Part shown: positions 46,115 to 53,548 of the stretch, in pieces
Position numbering within the stretch: the stretch's first letter is position 1
Layout of the letters: every line of letters begins with the position of its first letter
Assembly: GCF_024519315.1 (NCBI RefSeq)
Contig: NZ_JANIIC010000002.1
Span: 62,001 to 126,000, forward strand
Direction: 5' to 3'
DNA: 64,000 nt
Source: Streptomyces malaysiensis subsp. samsunensis
GTDB lineage: Bacteria; Actinomycetota; Actinomycetes; Streptomycetales; Streptomycetaceae
Notes under the pieces: generated by a model
Seen by the model: only the letters and a program-made list of their open reading frames with translations
The model's database searches: none
Told to the model about the DNA's origin: nothing
Made by a program: the position numbers and the translations under genes

Positions 46115-47437
46115 TCACTTCGCCGGCATCTGCTGCTGGGCCTTCTCCAGCTTGGCCTTCACCGATTCGGTGGTCACCGGGCGTCCGGCGGCGGCGTCCG
46201 CGAACAGCTCCTTGACGGCCGTGCCGACGGACGTCTCGAACTGCGACTCGTCGGCCACCTGCGGCAGCGCCTCGGCGCTCTTGGCGAGGGTGTCCCGCAG
46301 GGCGGCCGTCGCCTGGGTGTTGAACGCGGAGTCGGACTGGGCGGCCTTGACCGGCGGGATGGAGCCGTACGCCTTGTTGAGGGTCTTCTGCTCGGCGTCG
46401 CTGGTCATGAACTTCACGAACTTCAGGGCACCGTCGTGGTTGTCGGTGTTCTTGAAGACGGCCAGGTTGATGCCGGCGACCATGGAGTTGACGGAGGTGC
46501 CGGTGCCGGGGGTGCCGGAGCGGACGGGCGCCGGGGCCACGCCCCACTCGTCGTCCTTCATGCCCAGTGAGGTGAGGGTGGCGGAGGCGGTCTGCCACAG
46601 GATCATCGCCGTCTTGCCCTTGGCGAAGTCGCTCAGGGACTGGTTCTGCGCGTACTCGGCGTTCCCCGGGGCGATGATCTTGTCCTTGGCCATCAGGTCG
46701 ACGTAGTCCTTGATCGCGGTGACCGCGCCCTCGGAGGTGAAGTCGGGCTTGCCGTCCGCGGTGAAGAAGTCCGCGCCGTGCTGCTTGGCGAAGACGAAGA
46801 CCTGGTGGATGTTCTCCGAGAGGTTGGCGCCCTCGGCGCCGAGGCCCCACTTGCCGCCCTTGGAGATCTTCTTGCCGTCGGCGACCAGTTCGTCCCAGGT
46901 GGCGGGCGGCTTGGAGATGCCCGCGTCGGCGAACATCTTCTTGTTGTAGTAGAGCGCGTACGCCATCGAGTACAGCGGCACCGCGGCCGGGTCCTCACCC
47001 TTCACACCGGTCGAGCCGAGGGCGGAGTCCACGAAGCGGTCCTTGCCGCCGATGGAGTCGAAGTTCTTGTCGTCCCACGGCAGCAGCGCGCCGGACGCCT
47101 GAAGGGAGGCGCTCCAGGTGTTGCCGATGTTCAGGACGTCGGGGCCCTGACCGGAGGTGGTGGCGGTGAGGATCCGGTTCAGCAGCTCCGACCAGGGAAT
47201 GACCTCGAGCTTCACTCTGATCCCGGTCTGTTTCTCGAACTTGTCGAGTTCGGGCTTCAGGACCTTCTTGTCCACCGTGATGCTGGCGCCCTGGTTGGAG
47301 GCCCAGTAGGTGAGCGTCTTGGGCGAGTCGTTGGATCCGCCGCCGCCAGCCGTCGAGGAACCGCCTCCGCAGGCCGAGACGGCGAGGGCGAGTGACAAGG
47401 TGACGGCGCCTATGGCCGCGACTCGGATGCTGCGCAT
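46115..47437 (-). CDS. Sugar-binding lipoprotein of the ABC importer
   Basis: A 440-residue solute-binding protein of family 1. Residues 1-23 form a lipoprotein signal with lipobox LAVSAC, followed by a Gly/Ser-rich tether (GGGSSTAGGGGS). The mature part has TLTYWASNQGASI, LEVIPWSELLNRILTATTSGQGPDVLNIGNTW (near 76-107) and YALYYNKKMFADAGISKPPATWDEL (near 158-182), typical of oligosaccharide binders. ATG 47437 has AGGAG. It is the first gene of the operon binding protein-MalF-MalG-GH1, divergent from the ROK regulator, and captures a beta-glucoside or oligosaccharide at the membrane surface. Confidence 0.92.
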   Translation of the reverse strand: MRSIRVAAIGAVTLSLALAVSACGGGSSTAGGGGSNDSPKTLTYWASNQGASITVDKKVLKPELDKFEKQTGIRVKLEVIPWSELLNRILTATTSGQGPDVLNIGNTWSASLQASGALLPWDDKNFDSIGGKDRFVDSALGSTGVKGEDPAAVPLYSMAYALYYNKKMFADAGISKPPATWDELVADGKKISKGGKWGLGAEGANLSENIHQVFVFAKQHGADFFTADGKPDFTSEGAVTAIKDYVDLMAKDKIIAPGNAEYAQNQSLSDFAKGKTAMILWQTASATLTSLGMKDDEWGVAPAPVRSGTPGTGTSVNSMVAGINLAVFKNTDNHDGALKFVKFMTSDAEQKTLNKAYGSIPPVKAAQSDSAFNTQATAALRDTLAKSAEALPQVADESQFETSVGTAVKELFADAAAGRPVTTESVKAKLEKAQQQMPAK

Positions 47438-47523
47438 GGCTCCTGGTGTCCCTTCCGGGAGTGGTGAATGCCAAGAAGGGCCACGGGCGCGCCAACCGCG
47501 TTCAACTCCCGAAACCGCTCACG

Positions 47524-47548
47524 GCTTAATTTAGGACGTGAGTTAAAC
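47524..47548. promoter_or_regulatory. Imperfect palindrome in the ROK/ABC divergent promoter
   Basis: GCTTAATT (47524-47531) and AGTTAAAC (47541-47548) are near-matching inverted arms (6 of 8 pairs) around a 9-nt centre. This is A+T-rich for the region and lies between the binding-protein gene and the ROK gene. Confidence 0.5.
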
Positions 47549-47621
47549 CTCAAGAGAAGGTCGCGTCAAGAGATCCGGCGGAGGTATCGCGCGGCGCGAA
47601 GCGGCGAGTTGAGGAGGCCAG

Positions 47622-48929
47622 GTGGCAGAGCAGAACGGCCGTACGGTGCGTGACCTGCGGCGGGAGAACCGGGCCGCCGTGCTGCGCCGGTTGTATTTCG
47701 ACGGGCCGATGAGCCGCTTCTCGCTCGCCCCCGCGACCGGGTTGAGTTCAGGTTCCATCAGCAACGTGGTCGCCGAGCTCCTCGCCGAGGGTCTGGTGGA
47801 GGAGGCCGGAAGCGTCGACTCCGACGGTGGCCGCCCGCGCACCCTGCTGCGGATCACCCCGCACAGCGGCCATATGATCGGGGTCGATGTCGGCGAGACG
47901 CGGGTCCGCGTCGAGCTGTTCGATCTCTCACTCGCGGAGCGGGCCAGCGCCGACCGGCCACTGCCCACACGCGGGGACGGGCACCGGGACCGCTACGACA
48001 GCCGGCTGATCGCGGGCCATATCCGCGACGGTATCGCCGAGGTCCTGGACACGGCCGGACTCACCCCCGAGCGGATACTCGGCGTCGGCATCGGCGTGCC
48101 CGGCATCGTCGAACACTCCGAGGAGGACGGTGCGGTGGTGCACTGCCAGCCGATCGGCTGGGAGGCGGTTCCGCTGGAGCGGATGCTGCGCGGACCGGGC
48201 GATCTCCCCGAGGAGATTCCGTACTTCATCGAGAACGGCGCCAAGACGCTGGGGCAGGCCGAGATGTGGTTCGGCGCCGGGCGCGGTGCGCGCAACGCGG
48301 TGGTCGTGCTCTTCGGTTCGGGCGTCGGCGCCTGCGTCGTCTCCGAGGAGGTGGAGCGCGGCCGGGCGGTGGAATGGGGCCATCTCACGGTGCGGGTGCG
48401 GGGCCGCCGGTGCCGCTGCGGGGCGCTGGGCTGTCTGGAGGCGTACGCGGGCGCCGAAGCACTGCTGGAGCGCTGGCAGGAGGCGGGCGGGCAGCCGCCG
48501 TCCGACACCGACGAGGAGACCGCCCTGACGGCGATGCTGGCCGCCGCCTACCCCCCGGACGGGGCCGCCCCGGACCCGGTGGCGGCCGCCGTCCTGGCCG
48601 AGACCGCGGAGTACCTGGGCGCGGGGCTGTCCGACCTGATCAACCTCTTCCAGCCCGAGCGCATCCTCGTCGGCGGCTGGGCCGGTCTCCAGCTCGGCGC
48701 GCGCTTCCTGGACTCGGTGCGCCACCACGCGCTGTCCTACGCGCTGCCGTACCCCTCCGGACGCGTCGGCATCGACCTGGGCGCGCTGGGGCCGGACGCG
48801 GTGACGGTGGGCGCCGCGATTCTGCCGCTGGCCGCCTTCTTCGCACGCGGCGGGCGCCATCTGCCGCCCAGCCCCTCACCGGAGCCGTCCCCCGCATGGC
48901 GCACCACCCTGGGCACACGGCTGGCGTAG
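47622..48929 (+). CDS. ROK family transcriptional regulator
   Basis: A 435-residue sugar-responsive repressor. The N-terminal winged helix (about 7-70) includes NRAAVLRRLYFDGPMSRFSLA and LSSGSISNVVAELLAEGLV. The ROK sugar-kinase-like domain follows, with GVDVGETRVRVELFDL, GVGIGVPGIVEH, and the zinc-site block GHLTVRVRGRRCRCGALGCLEAYAG (about 247-271), containing the conserved CxCGxxGC ligands. GTG 47622 has GAGGAGG. It is divergent from the ABC/GH1 operon and is its probable regulator, binding the A+T-rich palindrome in the gap. Confidence 0.9.
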   Translation: MAEQNGRTVRDLRRENRAAVLRRLYFDGPMSRFSLAPATGLSSGSISNVVAELLAEGLVEEAGSVDSDGGRPRTLLRITPHSGHMIGVDVGETRVRVELFDLSLAERASADRPLPTRGDGHRDRYDSRLIAGHIRDGIAEVLDTAGLTPERILGVGIGVPGIVEHSEEDGAVVHCQPIGWEAVPLERMLRGPGDLPEEIPYFIENGAKTLGQAEMWFGAGRGARNAVVVLFGSGVGACVVSEEVERGRAVEWGHLTVRVRGRRCRCGALGCLEAYAGAEALLERWQEAGGQPPSDTDEETALTAMLAAAYPPDGAAPDPVAAAVLAETAEYLGAGLSDLINLFQPERILVGGWAGLQLGARFLDSVRHHALSYALPYPSGRVGIDLGALGPDAVTVGAAILPLAAFFARGGRHLPPSPSPEPSPAWRTTLGTRLA

Positions 48930-48937
48930 GGGCAGCG

Positions 48938-49051
48938 CATACGGTGAGCGCAGGAGCTACGTACACGGCCCGCGCGGGCGCTGCGTACACGGTCCGCGCG
49001 GGAGCCATGCACACGGCTGGCACAGCGGCTACGCACACGTCGGCACGGGGG
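48938..49051. repeat. Imperfect 27-nt repeats between convergent genes
   Basis: Units of the form ACGTACACGGCCCGCGCGGG(C/A)GC.. recur about three and a half times (near 48957, 48984, 49011, 49030) in the whole gap between the ROK stop and the LacI stop. The spacing keeps frame, so apparent reading frames across it are not evidence of a gene. Confidence 0.65.
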
Positions 49052-50092
49052 CTACGCCGACTCCCGTACCACCAGCTCCGGTTCGAAGAGGACCGAGGCC
49101 GGCTCGTCGCGCAGGCCCCGGATGTGCTCGTCGAGCAGCCGGGCCATGGCCGCCGCCATGTCCTCCACCGGCTGGCGGACCGTGGTGAGCGGCGGGCGGC
49201 AGGTGGCGGCCACGCTGGAGTCGTCGAAGCCGACGACGGCGACATCGCCGGGCACCCTTCGGCCGCGCTCCCTCAGCACCTGGCAGACCCCCTGGGCCAT
49301 CAGGTCGTTGGCGGCGAACACGCCCTCCAGATCGGGGTGTTCGGCGAGCAGTCCGGTCATCGCCGCCACCCCGCTGTCCAGGGTGAAGCCACCCTCGGCC
49401 ACCGGCACATACGGATGGCCACCGCGGGCCATGGTGTCGCGGAACCCGGCGAGCCGCTCCTGGCTCGCCGCCACCGCCCACGGCCCCGACACGGTGGCCA
49501 CCTTCCGGCACCCCCGGGCCAGCAGGCGCTCGGCCGCGAGGCGGCCACCGTCCCAGTGGGCCAGGTCCACATGGCTGAGCGCGACCGGCCGTACGGGCCG
49601 GGCGAACAGCACGGCGGGCAGTCCGGCATCGGCCAGCAGGGCGGGCAGCGGATCGTCGGGGTGGGTGGACACCACGAGCGCCCCGTCCGCGTTTCCCTGC
49701 CGCAGATACCTCAGTACTTCCCCTCTGGCCTCGGGGGACTCGGCGAACATCAGCACCGGGTGCGTCGCGCGCGGCCGCAGGAAACCCACCACACCACCGA
49801 CCACCCGGCCGAAGAACGGATCGGCGAACACCCGCGCGGCGAAGGCGTTCTGCTCCTGCTCCGAGGTGTCCCCGGCCCCGGAGACGACGAGCGCCACGGT
49901 GCCCGTGCGGCGGGTCACCAGCGATCTGGCCGCCCGGTTGGGCGCGTATCCGGTCCTCTCGATCGCCAGGCGGACCAGGTCCTGGATGGCCGGATCCACA
50001 TTGCGGACGCCGTTGACGACCCGGGACACGGTCGCCCGGGAGACACCGGCCTCCCGGGCGACATCCTCCAAGGTCGGGGCCTGTCGGTTCAT
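49052..50092 (-). CDS. LacI family regulator
   Basis: A 346-residue repressor. HTH and hinge are PTLEDVAREAGVSRATVSRVVNG (about 6-28) and GYAPNRAARSLVTRRTGTVAL. The periplasmic-binding-like effector domain follows, with DPFFGRVVGGVVGFL, DGALVVSTHPDDPLPALL, VFAANDLMAQGV and VVGFDDSSVAATCRPPLTTVRQP. The N-terminal type binds palindromes with central CG, such as the GAGAGCGCTC boxes found 36 bp upstream of its own start and in the DUF1996/beta-helix promoter. It probably represses these secreted beta-glucan genes until an oligosaccharide is present. Confidence 0.9.
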   Translation of the reverse strand: MNRQAPTLEDVAREAGVSRATVSRVVNGVRNVDPAIQDLVRLAIERTGYAPNRAARSLVTRRTGTVALVVSGAGDTSEQEQNAFAARVFADPFFGRVVGGVVGFLRPRATHPVLMFAESPEARGEVLRYLRQGNADGALVVSTHPDDPLPALLADAGLPAVLFARPVRPVALSHVDLAHWDGGRLAAERLLARGCRKVATVSGPWAVAASQERLAGFRDTMARGGHPYVPVAEGGFTLDSGVAAMTGLLAEHPDLEGVFAANDLMAQGVCQVLRERGRRVPGDVAVVGFDDSSVAATCRPPLTTVRQPVEDMAAAMARLLDEHIRGLRDEPASVLFEPELVVRESA

Positions 50093-50127
50093 GCCCGCAC
50101 CCTAGTGGCAGCGCGCGCCGAGGGCAT

Positions 50128-50137
50128 AGAGCGCTCT
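50128..50137. promoter_or_regulatory. LacI-type operator before lacI
   Basis: AGAGCGCTCT is a perfect 10-bp palindrome in the 92-bp gap upstream of the LacI gene. It shares the AGAGCGCT core with the boxes at 53233 and 53492. Confidence 0.65.
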
Positions 50138-50184
50138 CCCGACCCCACCGGGGTGCGCATGGGCGTGCTCCGGCCGGCCATGGA

Positions 50185-51933
50185 TCAGCGGTAGACGCCG
50201 AACTCGTAGAGCGAGTAGCCGTAGCCGGTGCCGCGCGCGGTGCCGTGGACACGGACGTAGCGTCCGGTGCCGGAGACGTCGAAGTCGTCGACACCGCCGT
50301 TGCCGTCGGTCACCTCGCGGACGGTGCGCCAGTTCTGGCCGTCGTCGGAGGTCTGGATGGTGTACGCCTTGGCGTAGGCGGCCTCCCAGACCAGCTGGAC
50401 ATGGGTGAAGGGGGTGGACGCGCCGAGGTCCACCTGGAGCCACTGCGGATCGCTCCAGTCGGCGGCCCAGCGGGTGTCCGCCTTGCCGTCCACGGCGTTG
50501 GCGGGGGTGCAGGGGCAGTCGCCGCTGCCCGTCTGGTACGAGGATGCGGTGGCCGTCTTGCCGAGGGCCACATTGGTGCCGTTCACGGCGGGCGGAACGA
50601 CCCGTACCGAGCGGGTCTCGATGCCCACGTTGCCCTTGCCGTCGGTGGCCTTGACGTAGACCTTCCACACGCCGGGGCGGTCCGGCGCGGTGACCTTCAG
50701 CCGGCCGCCGCCGAGGTCGGTGGTGGGCAGCGGGATGAGGCCCTTGTCCTTGTCGAGGTACATCGTGCTGCCCAGCACCTGGTAGGAGATGGCGTCGCCG
50801 TCGGGGTCGGTGGCTTTGACCGTGAGGTTCAGATCACGGCCCGCCTCCACCTTGGCGGGGTCGCCGTCCACGGCCAGCGAGGAGATGACCGGCGGGGTGT
50901 TGTCGCGTGAGGTGTCCGCGCCGTACGCCTTCTTCACCGCGTAGTACGACAGCCGCTTCTGGCCCGCGGGCAGCAGATTGAACCAGACGCCGCCGAAGTC
51001 GTCCTCGATGCCGTAGTGGAACATCGTGGCGCCGAGCGCCACGCCCTTGTGGCCGGTGACGCAGTTCCACGCCTTTGTGTAGCCCTCGGCCTTGGCCTGG
51101 TCGGTGGGCTCCTGCGGCACCCCGTTGGCGTCGTCGGGGACTTCCCACTCCCCCGCCGGGCCGGTTTCGGTGACGATGTACGGCTTGGTGTAACCGCCCT
51201 GCTCCCAGGTGGCCTTGATATCGCAGACGGCGTTGTAGGAGTTGACGGCGTAGAGGTCGAGGTCCGGGGCGTTCTTCCGGTAGTACGGCCAGGCGCCGGT
51301 CCATGCGTCGGTGGAGGTGACCGGGTGGTCGGGGTCGACACCGTGGATCTTCTTGGCGATGTCGTTGACGAACGTGGTGTAGGCGTCGCGCTGCCGCTCC
51401 AGCTCATCGCCGCTGTAGCAGTTCTGGAGGCCGAGCACCGACTCGTTGCCGACGTTCCACATCAGCACGCCCGGGTGGTCCTTGTACGTGGCGACCCACT
51501 TGGGGAACTCGGCGAGCATCTGGTCCTTGTAGGCGGTGTCCGTCCGGTAGTTCACACAGCCGCCGCTGCCCGGACCGCCACCGGGCTGGAGCCAGAAACC
51601 GGCGATCACCTTGACGCCGTTGGCGGCGGCGGAGTCGAAGAGGGGTTTGCTGGTGGCGTCGGTGCCCCAGGTGCGGATGGTGTTGACGCCCATCGACTTC
51701 AGATCGGGCATATAGCGTCCGGCGTCCGCGATGGCGGGGCCCCAGGTCAGGCCCTTGATCTGATACGGCTGGCCATCCACGGTCAGCCGCCAGTCGCCCT
51801 GGGCGCCGGTCACCTTGACGACGCTTCCGGCGGCGTGTGCCTGCTGGCCGGGCAGCGCGAGGGCACCGGCGGCCAGCAGCCCGGCGGTGAGGGGCGCCGC
51901 GATACGGCGTGGAGCGGTACGGGTCCGGGTCAT
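50185..51933 (-). CDS. Secreted clan-A glycoside hydrolase with Ig-like and discoidin modules
   Basis: A 582-residue exported protein. The signal ends LALPGQQAHA. A TIM-barrel domain (about 40-350) has IKGLTWGPAIADAG, GVNTIRTWGTDA, acid/base Glu in MWNVGNESVLGL and nucleophile Glu in IVTETGPAGEWE, the two-Glu layout of clan GH-A. An Ig-like domain (about 355-450) and a C-terminal F5/8 type C module (about 458-582) follow. The barrel looks closest to GH2-C or GH72-like glucanosyl enzymes, and I cannot fix the CAZy family. ATG 51933 is preceded by GAAAGAC. Placement beside the LacI and DUF1996 genes suggests beta-glucan as substrate. Confidence 0.75.
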   Translation of the reverse strand: MTRTRTAPRRIAAPLTAGLLAAGALALPGQQAHAAGSVVKVTGAQGDWRLTVDGQPYQIKGLTWGPAIADAGRYMPDLKSMGVNTIRTWGTDATSKPLFDSAAANGVKVIAGFWLQPGGGPGSGGCVNYRTDTAYKDQMLAEFPKWVATYKDHPGVLMWNVGNESVLGLQNCYSGDELERQRDAYTTFVNDIAKKIHGVDPDHPVTSTDAWTGAWPYYRKNAPDLDLYAVNSYNAVCDIKATWEQGGYTKPYIVTETGPAGEWEVPDDANGVPQEPTDQAKAEGYTKAWNCVTGHKGVALGATMFHYGIEDDFGGVWFNLLPAGQKRLSYYAVKKAYGADTSRDNTPPVISSLAVDGDPAKVEAGRDLNLTVKATDPDGDAISYQVLGSTMYLDKDKGLIPLPTTDLGGGRLKVTAPDRPGVWKVYVKATDGKGNVGIETRSVRVVPPAVNGTNVALGKTATASSYQTGSGDCPCTPANAVDGKADTRWAADWSDPQWLQVDLGASTPFTHVQLVWEAAYAKAYTIQTSDDGQNWRTVREVTDGNGGVDDFDVSGTGRYVRVHGTARGTGYGYSLYEFGVYR

Positions 51934-51970
51934 GGTGGTGTCTTTCGGTGTGTCGGGGGGGGTGGGGTGC

Positions 51971-52013
51971 GTACGGCCCGGCCGCCACGGTGTGCGCGGC
52001 GGCCGGGCCGTAC
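51971..52013 (-). terminator. Strong terminator after the DUF1996 gene
   Basis: The 16 bases at 51971-51986 are the exact reverse complement of 51998-52013, with an 11-nt loop. It begins 3 nt after the DUF1996 stop, so that gene is a separate transcript from the hydrolase downstream. Confidence 0.85.
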
Positions 52014-52016
52014 GTG

Positions 52017-53108
52017 TCACGGCAGTTCGTAGTTCTCGTCGAGGGCCGCTCCGGCCTCGGGGTGGGTCTGGTCGTAGCCGCGGGCGTCGCACTGGAGCGC
52101 CCCGACGACGCAGTGATCGACGAGCGCCTTGAGCGTGGGCGCGTCCCAGGCGTTGAAGAAGTCGTAGTGGAACGACCAGCTGGGGCCGCTGGCCAGCCTC
52201 GCCTTGGAGAGGTCACCGTTGACCGGGAAGGCCATCTTGAACTCGATCATCGGCAGCGCGACCGGGTGGTCGGCCGGGCACACGTTGTTGTTGGTGCCGG
52301 GGTTGACCACGGGGTACGCCATATGGCTGCGGTGGTCGGGGGTGTCCAGGTACTTGCCGTCCCAGCAACTGGGCGCCTGGAAACGGATGTTGAGCTGGAC
52401 CTCGGGCCGACTCGGGCAGTCCTTGGGGAACTCGATGTTGAAGAAGCTGTCGCCGCACTCCCAGCCCTCGACGAAGCCGGGGTGGTGGCGGAACTCCTCG
52501 GCGCTCTGCATCGGGTCGCCCACCACGAAGCGCAGACCCCTCGGGAACGGCCGCACACTGGTGTAGTCGGTCACGCCCGCCTTGTAGTAGATGGTCTGCG
52601 GGCCGATGGGCAGCACCGGCTTGTCGCCGCTTGACAGCGTGGGCATCCAGTAGCCCGACTTGTCCCCCGGCGCCTTGCAGGTGGTGCGGCCGGCCTCGAG
52701 GGAGGCCGTGGTGCTGGCCGCGTCGGTGGTGGTGTTGCCCATGAAGGTGTGGTCATGGGACGCGCCCGGCTGCTGCGGATACACGATGGGGTCGTCCGCC
52801 TTGGTGTGGCTCACCGAGCAGTTGGCCTGGAACTCGTGGAAGTAGCGGTGGGGCGGCTCCTTGGTGGACGGTGTGACGCCGGTGACCGGCGGATTCGCGG
52901 GGATGTAGCCGTCGCCGTCCGGGTCCTCGGCCGAGGAGGCGGACGACGCCGCCATGGTGTGCCCGGCGTGGGCCGCCGTGACACCGGCGCCCGCGGACTT
53001 CGCCGGGGGCGTTTCGGCGCTCATCGCGATACCACCGAGCCCGAGCGAGGTCAGCAGCAGCGCGCCTGTGATCAGAGTGGTTGAAACGATCTTCGATCTC
53101 CGTGCCAT
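52017..53108 (-). CDS. Secreted DUF1996 protein
   Basis: A 363-residue exported protein. A hydrophobic signal (IVSTTLITGALLLTSLGLGGIA) is followed by a Ser/Ala-rich linker. The DUF1996 domain (about 85-355) has the conserved RYFHEFQANCSVSHTKADDPIVYP, PGASHDHTFMGNTTTDA, CKAPGDKSGYWMPTL, WDGKYLDTPDHRSHMAYP and HYDFFNAWD, with several His and Cys residues that could bind metal. Fungal and actinobacterial members are linked to extracellular carbohydrate metabolism, but no activity is proven. ATG 53108 has CAGGAG. It is divergent from the beta-helix gene across 440 bp that contains two LacI-type boxes. Confidence 0.82.
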   Translation of the reverse strand: MARRSKIVSTTLITGALLLTSLGLGGIAMSAETPPAKSAGAGVTAAHAGHTMAASSASSAEDPDGDGYIPANPPVTGVTPSTKEPPHRYFHEFQANCSVSHTKADDPIVYPQQPGASHDHTFMGNTTTDAASTTASLEAGRTTCKAPGDKSGYWMPTLSSGDKPVLPIGPQTIYYKAGVTDYTSVRPFPRGLRFVVGDPMQSAEEFRHHPGFVEGWECGDSFFNIEFPKDCPSRPEVQLNIRFQAPSCWDGKYLDTPDHRSHMAYPVVNPGTNNNVCPADHPVALPMIEFKMAFPVNGDLSKARLASGPSWSFHYDFFNAWDAPTLKALVDHCVVGALQCDARGYDQTHPEAGAALDENYELP

Positions 53109-53232
53109 GGGGACTCCTGCCACATGGAGAGGGTGAAGGTGGCCAGGCGGCCGTGCACGGCGAGGATTCGCGGCGCCGTGGGTGCGGGCCGGGCCGCCCG
53201 CATGACGGACCGTCAAAGGCCCGTGACAACAA

Positions 53233-53250
53233 TTGGAGAGCGCTCTCCAA
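53233..53250. promoter_or_regulatory. Perfect 18-bp LacI-type operator
   Basis: TTGGAGAGCGCTCTCCAA is fully palindromic and lies 125 bp upstream of the DUF1996 start in the divergent promoter. It is the best copy of the local box. Confidence 0.78.
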
Positions 53251-53452
53251 GATGGGAGTGTCCGGGCGGGGACGTGAAGGTGTCAAGGCACCGAACGGAA
53301 AGGATCAGACGCCGACTCCCCTAACCTCTTGAACACAACGACCTTGGACGCACGGCCCCGCGAATCTCCCCCAAGTGCGCCCGAACCACCGGATTTACCA
53401 GGTCAATTGGCGCTCAAAAGGCAACAAGATGTAAGGACTGCGGTCACAACTC

Positions 53453-53503
53453 TTGACGAGTCATTCACATGGCTGAAGCATGCGACGGCAAGAGAGCGCT
53501 CCC
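53453..53503 (+). promoter_or_regulatory. Promoter and LacI box before the beta-helix gene
   Basis: TTGACG (53453-53458), 17-nt spacer and AAGCAT (53476-53481) form a plausible SigA-type promoter with a weak -10. GAGAGCGCTCCC (53492-53503) directly downstream repeats the LacI box core where a bound repressor would block transcription. The rest of the 53109-53548 gap has no gene. Confidence 0.55.
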
Positions 53504-53548
53504 TCACCCCCCATCCCGTTCATTTACTGAACCAGGAGAGACGCCCCC

